A stretch of 64,000 nucleotides of DNA from Nicotiana tabacum (GCF_000715075.1 NC_134087.1:157715436-157779435); one strand, 5' to 3'. Positions 35,823 to 47,342 are shown, counted from the stretch's first letter. The notes: generated by a model from the sequence alone, not told the origin. Numbers and translations are program-made.

Positions 35823-36391
35823 TCTCTTCCTCCTGAAGGCACACAATCCTTATGTTATCGCTTTCCAAAAAGTTAGTTACAAATTACTTCCGAAATTTTC
35901 ATTGTGTAAACTGGGGCAAAAAATTTCGTTCGCCTATTTGTTTTGGTGTTTAAGTAGGTTTTACCTTGAGGCACAGGGTTCGAGATGACAAAAAGAATGA
36001 GTCTCAATCCAAAACAAAGAAAAGAAGAAAAAGAACAAAAAGATAAAGAAGTGAACTCAAAGGTTGAAACGGAGAAGGATGCGGACTGCTCAAGATATGA
36101 TTGAAGTAACAAGCCTCGCATGTCCTGCCTTAATCCAAAGCTAAAGAAAGAACCAGTACCTACAACTGACGAGCATCAAGATTCAGATCGGAGTCCACAG
36201 CAAGAACCAGCCATCACTCAAGATCAAGCTTCAAGAGGTTTATAGATAGGAATCTTGTAACTCGTAGTTGATAGGCTTAGCTAGTTTAGCTTTTTATTTT
36301 TGGTGTAATAAGGAGCTCAACAAGCAGTAGCAGCAGCAGCAACAGTGAAATCACAACTTTCCGGTAGTCCCAGCTACCAAAACTTCCAGAA

Positions 36392-36455
36392 CTACACTGA
36401 CCTGATTCCTTTATAGCCAAGGATATGTAGGCAACCTTTGAAGCAAGGTTCGATC
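36392..36455 (+). ncRNA. Ogre pseudoknot motif, class d, Ogre-A
   Basis: Stem 1 is CTACA 36392-36396 with TGTAG 36426-36430. Stem 2 is TCCTT 36407-36411 with AAGGA 36419-36423. Stem 3 is AACCTT 36433-36438 with AAGGTT 36445-36450. The pseudoknot is GACC 36399-36402 with GATC 36452-36455 (one mismatch). Confidence 0.77.
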
Positions 36456-36551
36456 AGATTCTTTTCAAAAATTCTTCTCATGGAGTGTCAAACGGGAAAA
36501 ATCCCTCATAATTGCTCATTTTATCTTTGCCTAAGAACCCTTCGTGTCTTC

Positions 36552-36568
36552 GAGCAAAGAGGGGCAGC
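36552..36568 (+). promoter_or_regulatory. Polypurine tract of Ogre-A
   Basis: GAGCAAAGAGGGGCAGC directly before the 3' LTR, same sequence as in Ogre-B. Confidence 0.85.
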
Positions 36569-39500
36569 TAAGAGCACATGATTTTTGCCTCGCATGAATC
36601 ACTCCTACAGAATTCCAAAAATATATTTTTCTTTTTAATTACTTGTTATTTTAGGAATTATTATAGAATTTTTTTTATTGTTTACATTTTGTGTGCATGT
36701 TTAACTTTGTTTAATTCACAAAAAAAAATTACAAAAATATATTGCATTTGCAATTAGGATTTGATTTTACATCTCTTAGGTTAATTAGTAATTTAATGTT
36801 TTACACAAATGGAAAAATCGCAAAAATAACTTATTTTTTGAATTTTGGATAGTTTTTCCTTTAATTTGATATTTAATTAGTTGTGGTAGTTATTATTTTG
36901 CATCATTAGTTTAATTTGGTAGGATATTTTAGTTTAAGTATTAATTTAGGGTTTTGTTTTAATTTGAAAAAGAAAAGAAATTTGAAATTGAAAAGAAAAG
37001 AAGGAAAAAAATAAGATTTTTGGGCCTTTTCTATTTAATTTTTCTCAAGCCCAAACAATTACACCTTGAAACTCGACCAAATCCCATCCCAGATCCATGT
37101 CTCCTACCCGGTCCAACGATGTAAATCCCAAACGACCCCGTTTTATGACCGTTGATCACAGTCAATGGATTTCCCTCATCCAACGGCTCGGAACTGCTCT
37201 TTCTTCTACCATATATATGTTCGAACACTCCCCCCATCTTTCATCACCTCAGAGACCCCAGAGTAACGCCACCCAAACCATCGTCCGCCACCCGCCAGAA
37301 ATCGCCCATTGCAATGGCCGGCGGCCAAATGCCACCAAAATTACACCCTGGAATCTCCTCCACCTCCTTATCCCAAATCCCTAATCCATTCAACTCGAAT
37401 CCCTTTGAAAATCTTCGAATTTCAAATCAAAGAAGCGGAACCCTAGCACCGCCCAATTTTCTCCGGTGGTGATGCCATCTTCAAACCCCACTAGAATAAT
37501 ACCACATAACCACCCTTACCCCCTTATACACGTTTCGTCATTGTTTTCCCTTGAATCACCCTAATCCCCTTCGAATCTTGAATCGAAGAATGAAACCTTG
37601 AAAACCTAAAAGCGAATTCTATGCATGCAACGGATATTTCCTCGATTTTTCTGGTTATTTAAGGCCAATCTATCACAAAACAATGATGACCGCTATTCTT
37701 AACAAAGGACAAGCTATCAACATTATTTTGGGATAAATTGGAAGTTCAGTGTTAGTGTCGAGTTTAGTCAGTGAGTTCTCTTCATCTTTCTTTCTGTTTT
37801 TGTTTTATCTTACATATCATTCCTCTTCTCTTCTTCTCCTTTTATTTTGTTTAAATCTTCACTTTAATTGAAGCTCAACCAAGTTTCTGGGCCTAGATTG
37901 ATTTGTGTTCGTTTGTTCCACGTGTTCCCTTTTCACGTCTTTAAAGCTTTCTCGGATTCCTGGTTTGCTTAGTGTTATTAGTGGATCATTTAAATATCTT
38001 ATTTTAACCTTTGATTTTAGTCTCATTAGTTTAGTTTAATTAGGTTTATTTTGATTTAATAACCTAGTTTATTCTATGCCCATTTGTGTTAATTAATCAG
38101 TCAGTTGATTCAGATTTTAATTGTTGAAATCATTTCAGTGTTTGTGTTTTTCTGTTGCATACAGAATGTAGTTGGATTAGCTTCTTGTTTGGGCTTTATG
38201 TAGTTTCTAACCCATTTGCAAAAAAGAAAGCTAGCCCGTTCATTTTCGGTGTAAGTTGTTGGGTCAATTTGACCCATTTGGGTTCCCTGAAGTAAAAAGT
38301 AGGGGTTCAAGGGGTAGTCTAGGAATTGTAGGTGAGATAATCTTTAATAACTGAATTGGAAGCTACCTAGAAGGTGGGGGTTGGGACTATGTTGAAAACT
38401 GATTTTTAAAGCTAAGGACATTTGAGCAAAAATTGAAATATCAAAAGGTTTAAAGTGCAATAACTGAATTCATTTTAAGTTGCCCTAATACATTGCCTAT
38501 AAAGGCATCCTTTTCTTCAAGCTCAAGGCAGAAAGGAGAGAGAAGTAAAATCCGGAAAAAGCTGAAACAGCTAAGTCTTGAGAATTCTGAAATAATACTG
38601 AATTTTCCTGCAATTTATAGTTGAAAACTACTCAAAATTCTGCTTGGTTTTTGGTTTTCTGATCCTCATTGTTTAGTTTAAAACAACTGAAAACATCAAA
38701 GTCTTGCATCTGAGTAAACTGGATCGAATTTGGGTTTAAGAGTTTGGGCTTGAATCATTTGGATTTTGGTTTCTGAAGTCTGGATTTTTGGTTTGCTGTA
38801 TATCACTGTTCCATTGCCTGCTTTGAGCTGGTTTTGCTTGTTTGGTTTCCTGTTGCTGGGTCACTGCTGTTTGCTGCTCTCTCACCCTCTTGGTTTTTTA
38901 TTTAGCATTTTCCAGGTATATTTTTGAACCATGGGTTTCACTTTATTGTAATATGAAGTTGGGACTTGGAAATATGAAAAGCTGATGTTATTTGTTGTTT
39001 AACCTTATTTCTTCTCCCTTCAATCTCATGTATAGCTAGAATATTTAGCCCTAGAAATGTCTTGATTAATACATTGATCATGAAAAGATGTCGTAGCATG
39101 ATATTGAAGCTTTAAACGTTCAGATGCTTCTGCTTAAGTTATCAATTTTGTTTGAAAGTGGATATAAGTGAAAGAAATATTTAGGGTTGTATTTGCAGTA
39201 ACATCTATGCCACTGTTGAATTATTTGTTGTTGTTTGACTGTCATGTGGTTAGGCTGATGTGTTAAAATCATGGTTGTTTAATGTCAATCCTACAGGTTC
39301 TGTTAATATGACATTTAGTTGGGGTTTAAATTCCCATGTCATTACTTCAAGTTAGCTTGGCGGCTTTAAAAGCTAAAGTTGCATACGGTATAGTCCTCAA
39401 AATTGGACTTTTAATTGTTTTCAAAATTATGTCATTGCTAAAACCTTATATAATTGTCCATTGATTAGTTAAAGGTTGATTTAAAATCTGATTGTATATA

Positions 39501-40584
39501 CACTAGTTCCACTGATAGCCATTTGGATTTACGTTGATCCCCTGCGACTTTAGTCATTGCTTGTGCGCTATGGGGACTCGATGTTGAGTCCTGCACTCGC
39601 TAACTTCGGGGTCCCGAAAATTGGGCTCACTCTTGGGTCCAAACCTGAAGGCGCCTGCGAATGGGACTTGGACCCATTTCGCTTTTTTTGAACCCTGTCT
39701 TCCCGCTAATTGTTTATGTTGGCCCAAGACCCCTTGTTTAAAATTAACCTTTCTTTTATGCAAGCCTTTTATCTAGTTTTGAGTAAAACCCCGAATTCAT
39801 TTAGCGTTTAATTAATTAGGTCCTTAATTAATTGATGTGAGCCATATTATACAACGCAAATAGTCTATGGCCCTTCAAACACTAAGTTTAGAAATACTTT
39901 GATAGAATAATTTGAGGTGCACTATGCCAAATAAAAGCCTAAAATGCATGACCCTCATTTAATTAAATTTAATCTTTAGAAATAGAGGCATGCCATATAG
40001 TTGAATTTTCCGTGGCCCTCGCAAATTTGAAAGTGTGTAGTTGCTTTAGGCGCGCTATTTTAAAAATTACTCTCCTAAACTCGGGTGTGCATTTCATGTG
40101 ACCCAAATCCAAATTCCAATAATGTTAAATAAAATGTGTCACGGGCCGCATGTGCATTTCATATGGCGTCGTTCAAAGACATGATATTGATAACGTTGAA
40201 TCTTCCTAAAAATTAATTAAAAGCGATTAATAATTTAAAATTATACCATAGGCTAAAACATGTATTAAAATCAGATTATATGCCAATTGTAATAGTTTAA
40301 GCGACCGTGCTAGAACCACGGATTCCGGGGGTGCCTAACACCTTTCCTTGGGTTAACAGAATTCCTTATTCAGAATTTCTGGTTCGCAGACTTCAAAAGG
40401 AAAGTCGAATTTTCCTCTATTTGGGATTTTAAAATAAACCGGTGACTTGGGACACCAGAAAACAAACCTTCCCAAGTGGGGACTCTAAACAAAAATAGAT
40501 AAATAATCCAATTTCGAATAATATCACTTAAATTGGAAAAACTCCCTTGTACTGCCTTTGGGTGTGTGAAAATGAGGTGTGACA
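36569..40584 (+). repeat. 3' LTR of Ogre-A
   Basis: 4016 bp. The start is mutated to TAAGAGCACATG (normally TGTGAGCAC); the end is GTGTGACA. It contains TCCAACGGCT at 37179-37188 followed by a TATATATG at about 37212, the TATA box shared with the other LTRs at 38498-38505, CCAGGTAT at 38912-38919, and a decayed PBS-like TGGGGACTCT near 40476. No gene is seen. Confidence 0.94.
38498..38505 (+). promoter_or_regulatory. Probable LTR TATA box, Ogre-A 3' LTR
   Basis: TATAAAGG, the copy of 340-347 in the 5' LTR. Confidence 0.55.
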
Positions 40585-40689
40585 GGATTGCACCTTCTAG
40601 GGTAGTTGTTGCTCGCCGGTTTACCTGCAAATAAGCAATACATGCATATAGGGTAATATGATGCAAATTCCCATTGGACCAGGAAAGTT

Positions 40690-40925
40690 GTCTTCGGACG
40701 ATTAGGACTATGTCCTTAGACCATGATGTCCTGGGCCATGAAGCGTATGATAAAGGATACGCAGGCCATAAAATGATGTTCTCGGGCTATGAGATGGTGC
40801 CTCCGAACCATGACGCCTTTGAATAATGATATGCAAATGATTGAAAGAGATCCTCAGGCTTTGACATGGTGTTCTCGGGCTATGAAGATGGTGCCTCCTA
40901 ACGATGATGCCTTTGGATGAGTTGG
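40690..40925 (-). repeat. Degenerate repeats of element D 3' UTR
   Basis: Several imperfect copies of TGTTCTCGGGCTATGA and GATGGTGCCTCCGAACCATG plus GATGCCTTTGGATGA. No coding potential recognised. Confidence 0.6.
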
Positions 40926-41039
40926 CGATATTTCAGCCCAAGAAGGATGCAGTAGTATGGACAAGACAGAGCTTAGTCTTGCGAATTGAAGGGCAGAGCT
41001 TAGCCCGTAAGAAAAAGCGAGAAAAATAGTGTTTTAGGT

Positions 41040-41600
41040 AGTGCTTAGTTTCGAAGAAGATTGGAGGCAGAGTTTAACCTTGAAGGTAGAATGATAGCCT
41101 TATTCAAAAAATGCAGATTGAGACAGTGTTTAGTCTCGGAAGGAAGAATGGTAGCCTTATGCAGGTTGGGAGACCGAATAGTAGATTTATGCAATGCAGA
41201 TGCAGATAGACACAGCGTTTAGTCTCAGAAGGCAGAATAGTAGCCTTATGCAAATTGGAAGGCAGAGTAGTAGCCTTATGCAAAATTAGAAGGCAGAATA
41301 GTAGCTTTATGCAATGCAGATGCAGATAGAGGTAGAGCTTAACATTGGAAGGCAGAATGGTAGCCTTATGTAATGCAAATACAGATGGAGACAATGTTTA
41401 GTCTCAAGAGGCAGAATGGTAGCCTTATGCAATGCAAATGCAAATGGAGACAGCGTTTAGTCTCGGAATGCAGAATGGTAGCCTTATGTAATGCAAATGC
41501 AGATGGAGACAGCGTTTAGTCTCGGAAGGCAGGATTGTAGCCTTACGCAAAATTGGAAGACAGAATAGTAGCCTTATGCAAGAAATAAAATAACAAATGA
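41040..41600 (-). repeat. 3'-UTR tandem repeats of element D, ~58-bp units
   Basis: About nine imperfect units with GGCAGAATGGTAGCCTTATG, ATGCAGATGCAGATGGAGAC and AGCGTTTAGTCTCGG. GAGAC and GTCTC in each unit can pair. This corresponds to the array position in the other elements, seen in reverse. Confidence 0.82.
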
Positions 41601-42030
41601 CAGTAGAGATTTCCTAGCTGATAGCATATTGAGGCGTTGTGATTATTGAGAGCATTGTGACATAAGAGACATCACTTGTGTGTGCTGATAGCAAATGTTG
41701 GCAAGTGCAACGGTTCTGAGAATCGTATTCTTGGATGATGTTTGCCCCCCGGTCATACAATATTTTTGATGTTTTCGCAATCCTAGTTCCTGCATCCAAA
41801 GAAAAATCATGCGTTTTATAGGGGGTTAGTTCATATCCATGTTGGCTTTGCTTGACTCGTTCGGATTTGATCTGGTGATACCATTTGTATCATTGGTGTA
41901 GCGTTTCTAAACAAAGTAGTTTCAATAATAAACATGCATGATTTTATAAAAGTAAGACATAAATGTATAGTTAAAATAGCTGAACCAGCGACTGTGACAT
42001 GGTTCGGGATATTGCAACCTCTCCTGCTAC

Positions 42031-42153
42031 AGAATTTTGAGGGTTCTCCTCAAAATTCTCCCCCAGTTTGATGGGTTGACGCTTCTGACTGTTGCTCGTG
42101 TGGCGATCGGCTGAAATTACTTCAGAATTTTGAGGGTTCCCCTCAAAATTCTG
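42031..42153 (-). other. Two near-identical perfect hairpins of element D
   Basis: 42031-42059 has an 11-bp perfect stem (AGAATTTTGAG with its complement). 42123-42153 has a 14-bp perfect stem (CAGAATTTTGAGGG with its complement) and a 3-base loop. Each is followed by the CCCCAGTTT block found as AACTGGGGC in the other elements' 3' UTRs. Confidence 0.8.
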
Positions 42154-42199
42154 CCCCAGTTTCCAATTGCGGGGGGAAATGAAAATTTTATTGAATTGT

Positions 42200-42259
42200 G
42201 ACCGAACCCATAGGGTTGCCTACGTATCCCCACTTAAATGGGAATCAGGTTAGGCGTAG
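42200..42259 (-). ncRNA. Ogre pseudoknot motif, class c position, element D
   Basis: On the minus strand, stem 1 is CTACG/CGTAG, stem 2 is TCCCA/TGGGGA with a TTTAAG loop, and stem 3 is AACCC/GGGTT with a TAT loop. The pseudoknot is AACC/GGTC with one mismatch. It lies about 35 bases after the integrase stop. This extends the motif to a separate lineage. Confidence 0.75.
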
Positions 42260-42292
42260 TTCAATTTACATAATATAAGGAAAGCATAAAGA

Positions 42293-42626
42293 TTACATAT
42301 AGTAACGCTTGACTACATCTGAATTTATTGGCTTTGGTCAGATTTCTCCGTCCATTTCTGCAAGTATGAAGGCTCCTCCTGTCAAAACCCGGTGAACCAT
42401 GTATGGACCTTGCCATTTCGGAGAGAACTTTCCTTTGGCTTCATCCTGATGCGGAAAAATTTTCTTTAACACCAGCTGCCCTGGTGTGAACTGTCTTGGC
42501 TTACTCTCTTGTTGAAGGCTCTGGACATTCTGTTCTGATAGAGATGACCATGGCAAACTGTATTCATCCTCTTACCGTCTATAAGGGCTAGTTTCTCATA
42601 ACGGTTTTTTACCCACTCTACGTCAT
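42293..42626 (-). pseudogene. pol: Integrase C-terminal fragment of element D
   Basis: The minus strand reads the end of a Ty3/gypsy integrase: EWVKNRYEKLALIDGKR, then a CHGHLYQ block, the GQLVLKKIFPHQDEAKGKF block and the WQGPYMVHRVL chromo-like/GPY region, ending KRYYM and a stop at 42295-42293. The 5' part is cut off by Ogre-C at 42626. A frameshift near 42495 and a stop just before the last residues make it non-functional. Confidence 0.85.
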
Positions 42627-43744
42627 TGTGAGCATGTGATTTTTGTTTTACGCGACAATCACTCCAAAAGAAACAAAATAATAGCAATTGGTCTTGCTGT
42701 ACATTTTCTGGATTTTTACGTGGCATTTTTGCTAGTTATTTGTGATCTTGCCCATGGTTATTTTATTCAAACAAAAATAAAATATATATATATGTCGTGT
42801 GAACCGTAATCTGTTTATTAAAAGAAAAATAAAATGTGTGCATCTTTCATTGTATTTTGTCATTAAGTGTTTAGTATAATTAAATGTTAATTGTGTGATA
42901 ATTGTTGTTCAACGTTTTATATAGTATTATTTGGCAAATTAATTTAAGAAATTAAAGAAAAAAAAGAGAAGGATTTTCGGACCAGGCCAGTCCAAGTTAA
43001 AACAAAACAGGCCCAAAACTGAACCAAATCAAGCCCAAAACATGTGCTTGCCCCGGTCCAGACCAGCTTACTTCAAGAGCTTCCAAACGACATCGTTTTG
43101 ATCTGGTCTGATCTGGGCCGTTGATCTCAGAATGATCAACGGTCAAGATCGCATCCCCCATACCCACGAACAAACCCGACCCGTTCAACCCCCAAACCAA
43201 CCCAAACCCTAGCATTTGAAACGACACCGTTTCCCCATCAGTTGAAAGATCCTGGCCTTTCATCTTGCTTCATCCAACGGCTGAGATCAATCCACCCATT
43301 CCATATATAAACTTTCCTACCATACCCTGCCCCCTATCCAAGACCCCCGCCTTCGTCCTCATCCCCTTTCCCCACGAAACCCTAGCCGCCCCCTTTCCCT
43401 TCACCATTAATCTCGGCAGCCTGGACGCCGGTGACTCCCACCTTAACACCGTAGGACCACCTCACCACCCTGAACATGGATCTGTTAACCGCTTAGCTCG
43501 AATCCCATCCCACCTTCTCGAATCTTCATTTGAAGATTTGAGTCAAAACTCGATCTACACCGATCTGCCCTAGATTCATACCAGACAGTCCCCGGACCTC
43601 CCTCGTGACCAAACCATGCTTGGTTTGGTCCGAATCTAACCATCGAGACTCAAAACCCAAATCTGTCATCCAAGAACCATAGAAACCCCAGGGCCTGGTC
43701 TGTGTCCATTTAAGTCAAGTGATTAGGGTCTAATGGACCTTAAT

Positions 43745-43786
43745 AGGGTTTAGGGTTTAGGGTTTAGGGTTTAGGGTTTAGGGTTT
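43745..43786 (+). repeat. Interstitial telomere-type repeat in the Ogre-C LTR
   Basis: Six perfect AGGGTTT units, the plant telomere heptamer TTTAGGG. They are not seen at the corresponding place in the A or B LTRs. Confidence 0.95.
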
Positions 43787-44168
43787 AGTTTCAGCTTGTT
43801 TGAATCTGATCTGTCCTTGTTGAACATTTGTTTGAATCAAAATTGAGAATCGAGTATAGCTACTTATGTTTGTTAATTTGAATCAGAAATCTATGGTTTT
43901 GGTCTGTAACTGCAATCTGAATTAGTGGCATGTGCACTTGTGCACAACATGTGGATAAAGGCCCTTTTGGATTAAAATAGTTTGACAACATATGCTGTCA
44001 GATTATATTCTTGCTGCCCCTGGCCTGCTTTTAGTTTAATAAATGTTAAAGGGGACTGTCAGGAATCTCATGGGAGGGTTTCATATTTTAAACATTGAGT
44101 GGAAAAACAGCAAGAAAGTGAGGGGGTTCTGATGTATTTTAACAGGCTGTGAATAGCCGATGTTAGGC

Positions 44169-44177
44169 TATAAAAAG
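44169..44177 (+). promoter_or_regulatory. Probable LTR TATA box, Ogre-C
   Basis: TATAAAAAG after GGC. Same relative position as in the other LTRs, 1.83 kb before the LTR end. Confidence 0.55.
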
Positions 44178-46000
44178 AGAGACAGATTTTAGACTCAGGG
44201 TCGGGATTTTTTAAAAAAAAGATACATAGAGAGATAAGAGAAGTAAGGCATACACAATGGAGGGAAAACATATAGATAACAATCAGAAACTGTTTCTTCT
44301 TTTTGTTTGTGTGGATTTCACTTGATTTCAACCGGTTCAATCAAATCTGATTTCTTCCAAGTCTCAACTGAGCATATTGGTTGGTTTGCACTGTTTGTTT
44401 CTCCTGGACTTGTTTTGTTCTGGAGTTTCCTTTCTACTGCACTGCTTGCTGCTGTCATTTGGCTAATTTTCCATCGGCTATAGTTGCATTCTTGCACTCG
44501 AGCCTGTTTTGCTGCTTGTTGTTTTGTTCTTGCTGTTGCTATTCTGTTTCTGCCGTTGCTGATTTTCCTATCTTCCTCCTCTTCTCCTCTACATTTTCAG
44601 CATTCCAGGTACAAATTTCGAGTCTCATATTGGTGCAGCTGATTGTAAACAATGAAAAGCATGAATTGAAAGATCTGGAGAAGTTATAATCATCTGTTTG
44701 CTTTACTTACATCCTTTTGTTATTAAGTTGTATAAATTTTAATTTGTAGGTCAATAGGGAAGTACATTAGTAAGTTTGTATTTGGTTGAAGCTTATGTCG
44801 ATCTAAATATGCGATTCGTTTAAAGGTATATAGGATGTAACCATAATTCATGGAATATGCAACCATTAGTATGATTGTTAATTCAAACTCGTTTTTCAGC
44901 ATGTTGTGAATATATAGGGCAGACGGTTCCTCTTAATCTCGCCAAAAATACAATACAGTTTTTTAGACTCTAGAGTTGCAATTTCGTTAGGCATGTTTAA
45001 GATGAGTTTTGCATACCATAGGTAATATCCTTTAACAAGGAATCCTACTAATCCTGTTTAAATGAGTTTAATTTAGATTCAGCTTGAGGAGTGTTCGGAG
45101 TAAGCGTAGTATTTCATCAATCTCGTATGTATTTCCTTTTATCAAATTAAAAGTATGCTCCATGAGATACAGCGTTCTTCACCTTGTAATCAGATAATTA
45201 ATAAGAAGTCAGTATTAGCTAAGCATGCCATTTAATCAGCGCACATTTTTCTTTCTTTCATTTTTTAGAAACGAACATAATAGAAATGTGGTCGCTTTCG
45301 GACATCCCCTCCAAAATAACGAGATGAGCCTCGCCGAATAAAGTGCAAATTGTGGGGCCCTCAATAATTAATCATAACAAAGATTCAGAATTTGGGATGG
45401 GATGTCTAGTGAATTTCCCCGCCTTTTCCGAAGACAATAACGCGTTAGACTCTTTAGGCACAGTTTAATTAAATTACATTCTTAAAATCGGGTGCACATT
45501 GATGTGACCCAAATCCAAATCTCAACGGAGTCAAAATGTGTCGACAACCACGGGTGCATTGATTGTGACGTGGTTCGAGATGCATTTTCACGATGTTGCA
45601 ATTCTATAAAAATAAATGATAATAATAAAAGCGGTTTAAACTTAATAAAAGCACGTAAGTCATAACATGTATTTAAATCAGATATTTAGCCATTATAACA
45701 ATTTAAGCGACCGTACTAGAACCACAGGATTCGAGGGTGCCTAACACCTTCCCTCGGGTCAACAGAATTCCTTAGTTAGAATTTCTGGTTCGCAGACTTC
45801 ATTTGGAAAAGCCGAAAATTTCCTCAATTTGGGATTCAAGATAAACCGGTGACTTGGGACACCAAAAACCAAACCTTTCCCAAGTGGCGACTCTGAATTG
45901 AATAAATAATCCCATTTCGAATATTGTCACTTAAATTGGAAAAACTCCCTCGCGCATTTACCCTTCGGGGCGGGCACACAAAAAGGAGGTGTGACAGCTC

Positions 46001-46018
46001 TGGCGACTCTGCTAAGGA
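46001..46018 (+). promoter_or_regulatory. Primer binding site of Ogre-C (tRNA-Arg)
   Basis: TGGCGACTCTGCTAAGGA: 15 of 18 positions complementary to tRNA-Arg(ACG). The downstream bases to about 46050 resemble the extended match of A and B (CTGGTTCAGGGTTC kept) but with changes and small insertions. Confidence 0.8.
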
Positions 46019-47342
46019 TTTAATTACCTAGAACTACTGGTTCAGGGTTCAAGAATTCGAGCTTAGAATAATTGTTATATTTGGCTTTATTATTTGATCT
46101 TTATTACATGTTTTGCATAACGTGCTAAATGTTGTCTTTTACCGCTTTGATATTATTTGAACTGTATATAAACTGTGCCGAAACCCTTCTCTTTTTACCT
46201 CAGGGGAGAAGCTCGCTGGTCGAGACTCCCTATTCTGTTAGTGTCAATACCTGAAATAAGAAAGAGGTCGGACAAGTTACAAAGCCGGACGATCTCGCGG
46301 GTCCCCGGTACGTAGCCCCCTCCTCGACTCGAGTTGTCCGCTCGGGTACATAGTCTAGAACAAATGCTCAGGTTATAAACCTAGTATAACGAAACTTCAT
46401 GTCGGATCCCTAGTAGGAACGCTTATTCACATCATGTTGCATTTGACTTAGGGGACTCAACACAGGGGTTGGGTCTGTCTAGGACAGGCAACCTGAAATG
46501 AAAAGACCATCCTGCTGCATCCTATTTGTTTTGCGCATTTATTTGCTTCGGTTTCGCATGCTGACCGGTTTCTAAAAAGGGGAAAAATAGCAGCGTAGGG
46601 AGATAATTGCTTATTTTGAAAAAATAAAACCAATGTCCAAGTAGTGTCAAAACCTCGCCGGAATTTTTCTAAAAAAAAAAACGAAATTTGTCTTCTAGTT
46701 TGATTTATTAAAAAAAAAACATATAAATTTTTTTCTTTTTAATCACTTTCAAAATAAAAAAAAAAGGTATTTATTTAAAAGTATAAAAAAAATGGAAAAT
46801 TCAGAATTCAAAAAAAAAAAATGTTGTTTCTTTCGTAGTACCCTTTTTATAAATTCAGACTAATAGTCCAAATATTTCCTAAAAGAAAAAATATTTTCTT
46901 TAGTCTTTATCTCTTTTCAAAAATAAAAAAATATATATTCTTGCTTTCTGGGTTTTAATTGATTTTTCTCTATTCACGATGTACCGAACTACGCCGGTTT
47001 GATTCTCACCGGATGTGAGATACGTAGGCAACCCCCATCGGGTTCAACCCTGCTTTTACTAAGATAGCCAAAACTAAAAAAATATATATAATGTGTCAAA
47101 ATAAGTCAGGTGGTGCTGTTTTATCATAAATAGCCGAATGTTCCCAAAGGGACGCCGGAAGTTTGATTTTGCATAAATAGCCACCTTTTGGGTCATGTTT
47201 AGGATTTTGTCCAATTGACCCACACAGCCTTAAAATCTTCATCCCCGAAGTGCTGAAAGGTCGTGTTCGAAAACTTGATCCATCTTGTAAAATATTTTGA
47301 GTCAAGTTATTTTTGTTAAAATCGCCTTAATAAATGTGCAGG
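46019..47342 (+). other. 5' untranslated leader of Ogre-C
   Basis: Non-coding. TGTCC hairpin at 46330-46344, an A/T-rich low-complexity part (46660-46970), class-a pseudoknot 46989-47049, and TAATAAATGTGCAGG at the ORF1 start, a possible 3' splice site (AG ends 47341). Confidence 0.7.
46989..47049 (+). ncRNA. Ogre pseudoknot motif, class a, Ogre-C
   Basis: Stem 1 is CTACG 46989-46993 with CGTAG 47023-47027. Stem 2 is TCTCAC 47004-47009 with GTGAGA 47015-47020. Stem 3 is AACCC 47030-47034 with GGGTT 47040-47044. The pseudoknot is GGTT 46996-46999 with AACC 47046-47049. All pairs are intact, making this the best class-a copy. Confidence 0.85.

Larger units (their letters stand above)
33255..36551 (+). 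other. 3' untranslated region of Ogre-A
   Basis: No credible gene. In order: class-c pseudoknot, three AAAA-bulge hairpins (33703-33868), mixed sequence including a conserved GCATGTCATGTC block near 33999, the ~71-bp tandem array (34783-35822), a block also found in Ogre-B (tail with GTAGCAGCAGCA and AGTCCCAGCTACC near 36325-36380), and the class-d pseudoknot. The open frame at 33739-34134 runs through the hairpins and is not a gene. Confidence 0.75.
1..40584 (+). mobile_element. Ogre-A: Tat/Ogre-type Ty3/gypsy LTR retrotransposon, 5' end outside window, interrupted by Ogre-B
   Basis: Positions 4-2267 match 38161-40584, so these are the two LTRs of one element. By that alignment about 1.59 kb of the 5' LTR lies left of the window. 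Between them, in order, are a tRNA-Arg primer binding site, ORF1, gag-pro, a pol region with an intron before RT, a 15-copy 3'-UTR repeat and a polypurine tract. Ogre-B (7187-27050) was inserted later into gag. Without B, A would be about 22 kb, typical for Ogre. The LTRs are visibly more diverged than those of B, which fits the nesting order. All reading frames are broken. The 3' flank after 40584 starts GGATT; the matching left-hand target duplication is outside the window. Confidence 0.93.
40585..42626 (-). mobile_element. Element D: minus-strand remnant of a different Tat-type retrotransposon
   Basis: The remnant holds the end of an integrase (42293-42626), followed on the minus strand by a pseudoknot motif of the same fold (42259-42200), two perfect hairpins and a 3'-UTR repeat region, i.e. 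the same post-integrase order as the Ogres but in reverse. It is truncated at 42626 by Ogre-C and at 40585 by Ogre-A. The integrase protein is clearly more distant from A, B and C than A is from C. Confidence 0.8.
42627..45996 (+). repeat. 5' LTR of Ogre-C
   Basis: 3370 bp, TGTGAGCATG...GTGTGACA. It contains TCCAACGGCT at 43273-43282 and a TATATAAA at 43304-43311, six AGGGTTT units at 43745-43786, the TATA box shared with the other LTRs at 44169-44177, CCAGGTAC at 44605-44612, and PBS-like TGGCGACTCTG at 45885-45895. Open frames at 43265 and 44381 are unsupported. Confidence 0.9.

Noticed and set aside
43265..43573. 102-residue open frame in the Ogre-C LTR
   Set aside because: GC-rich promoter region with chance open frame; no counterpart in the homologous Ogre-A LTR.
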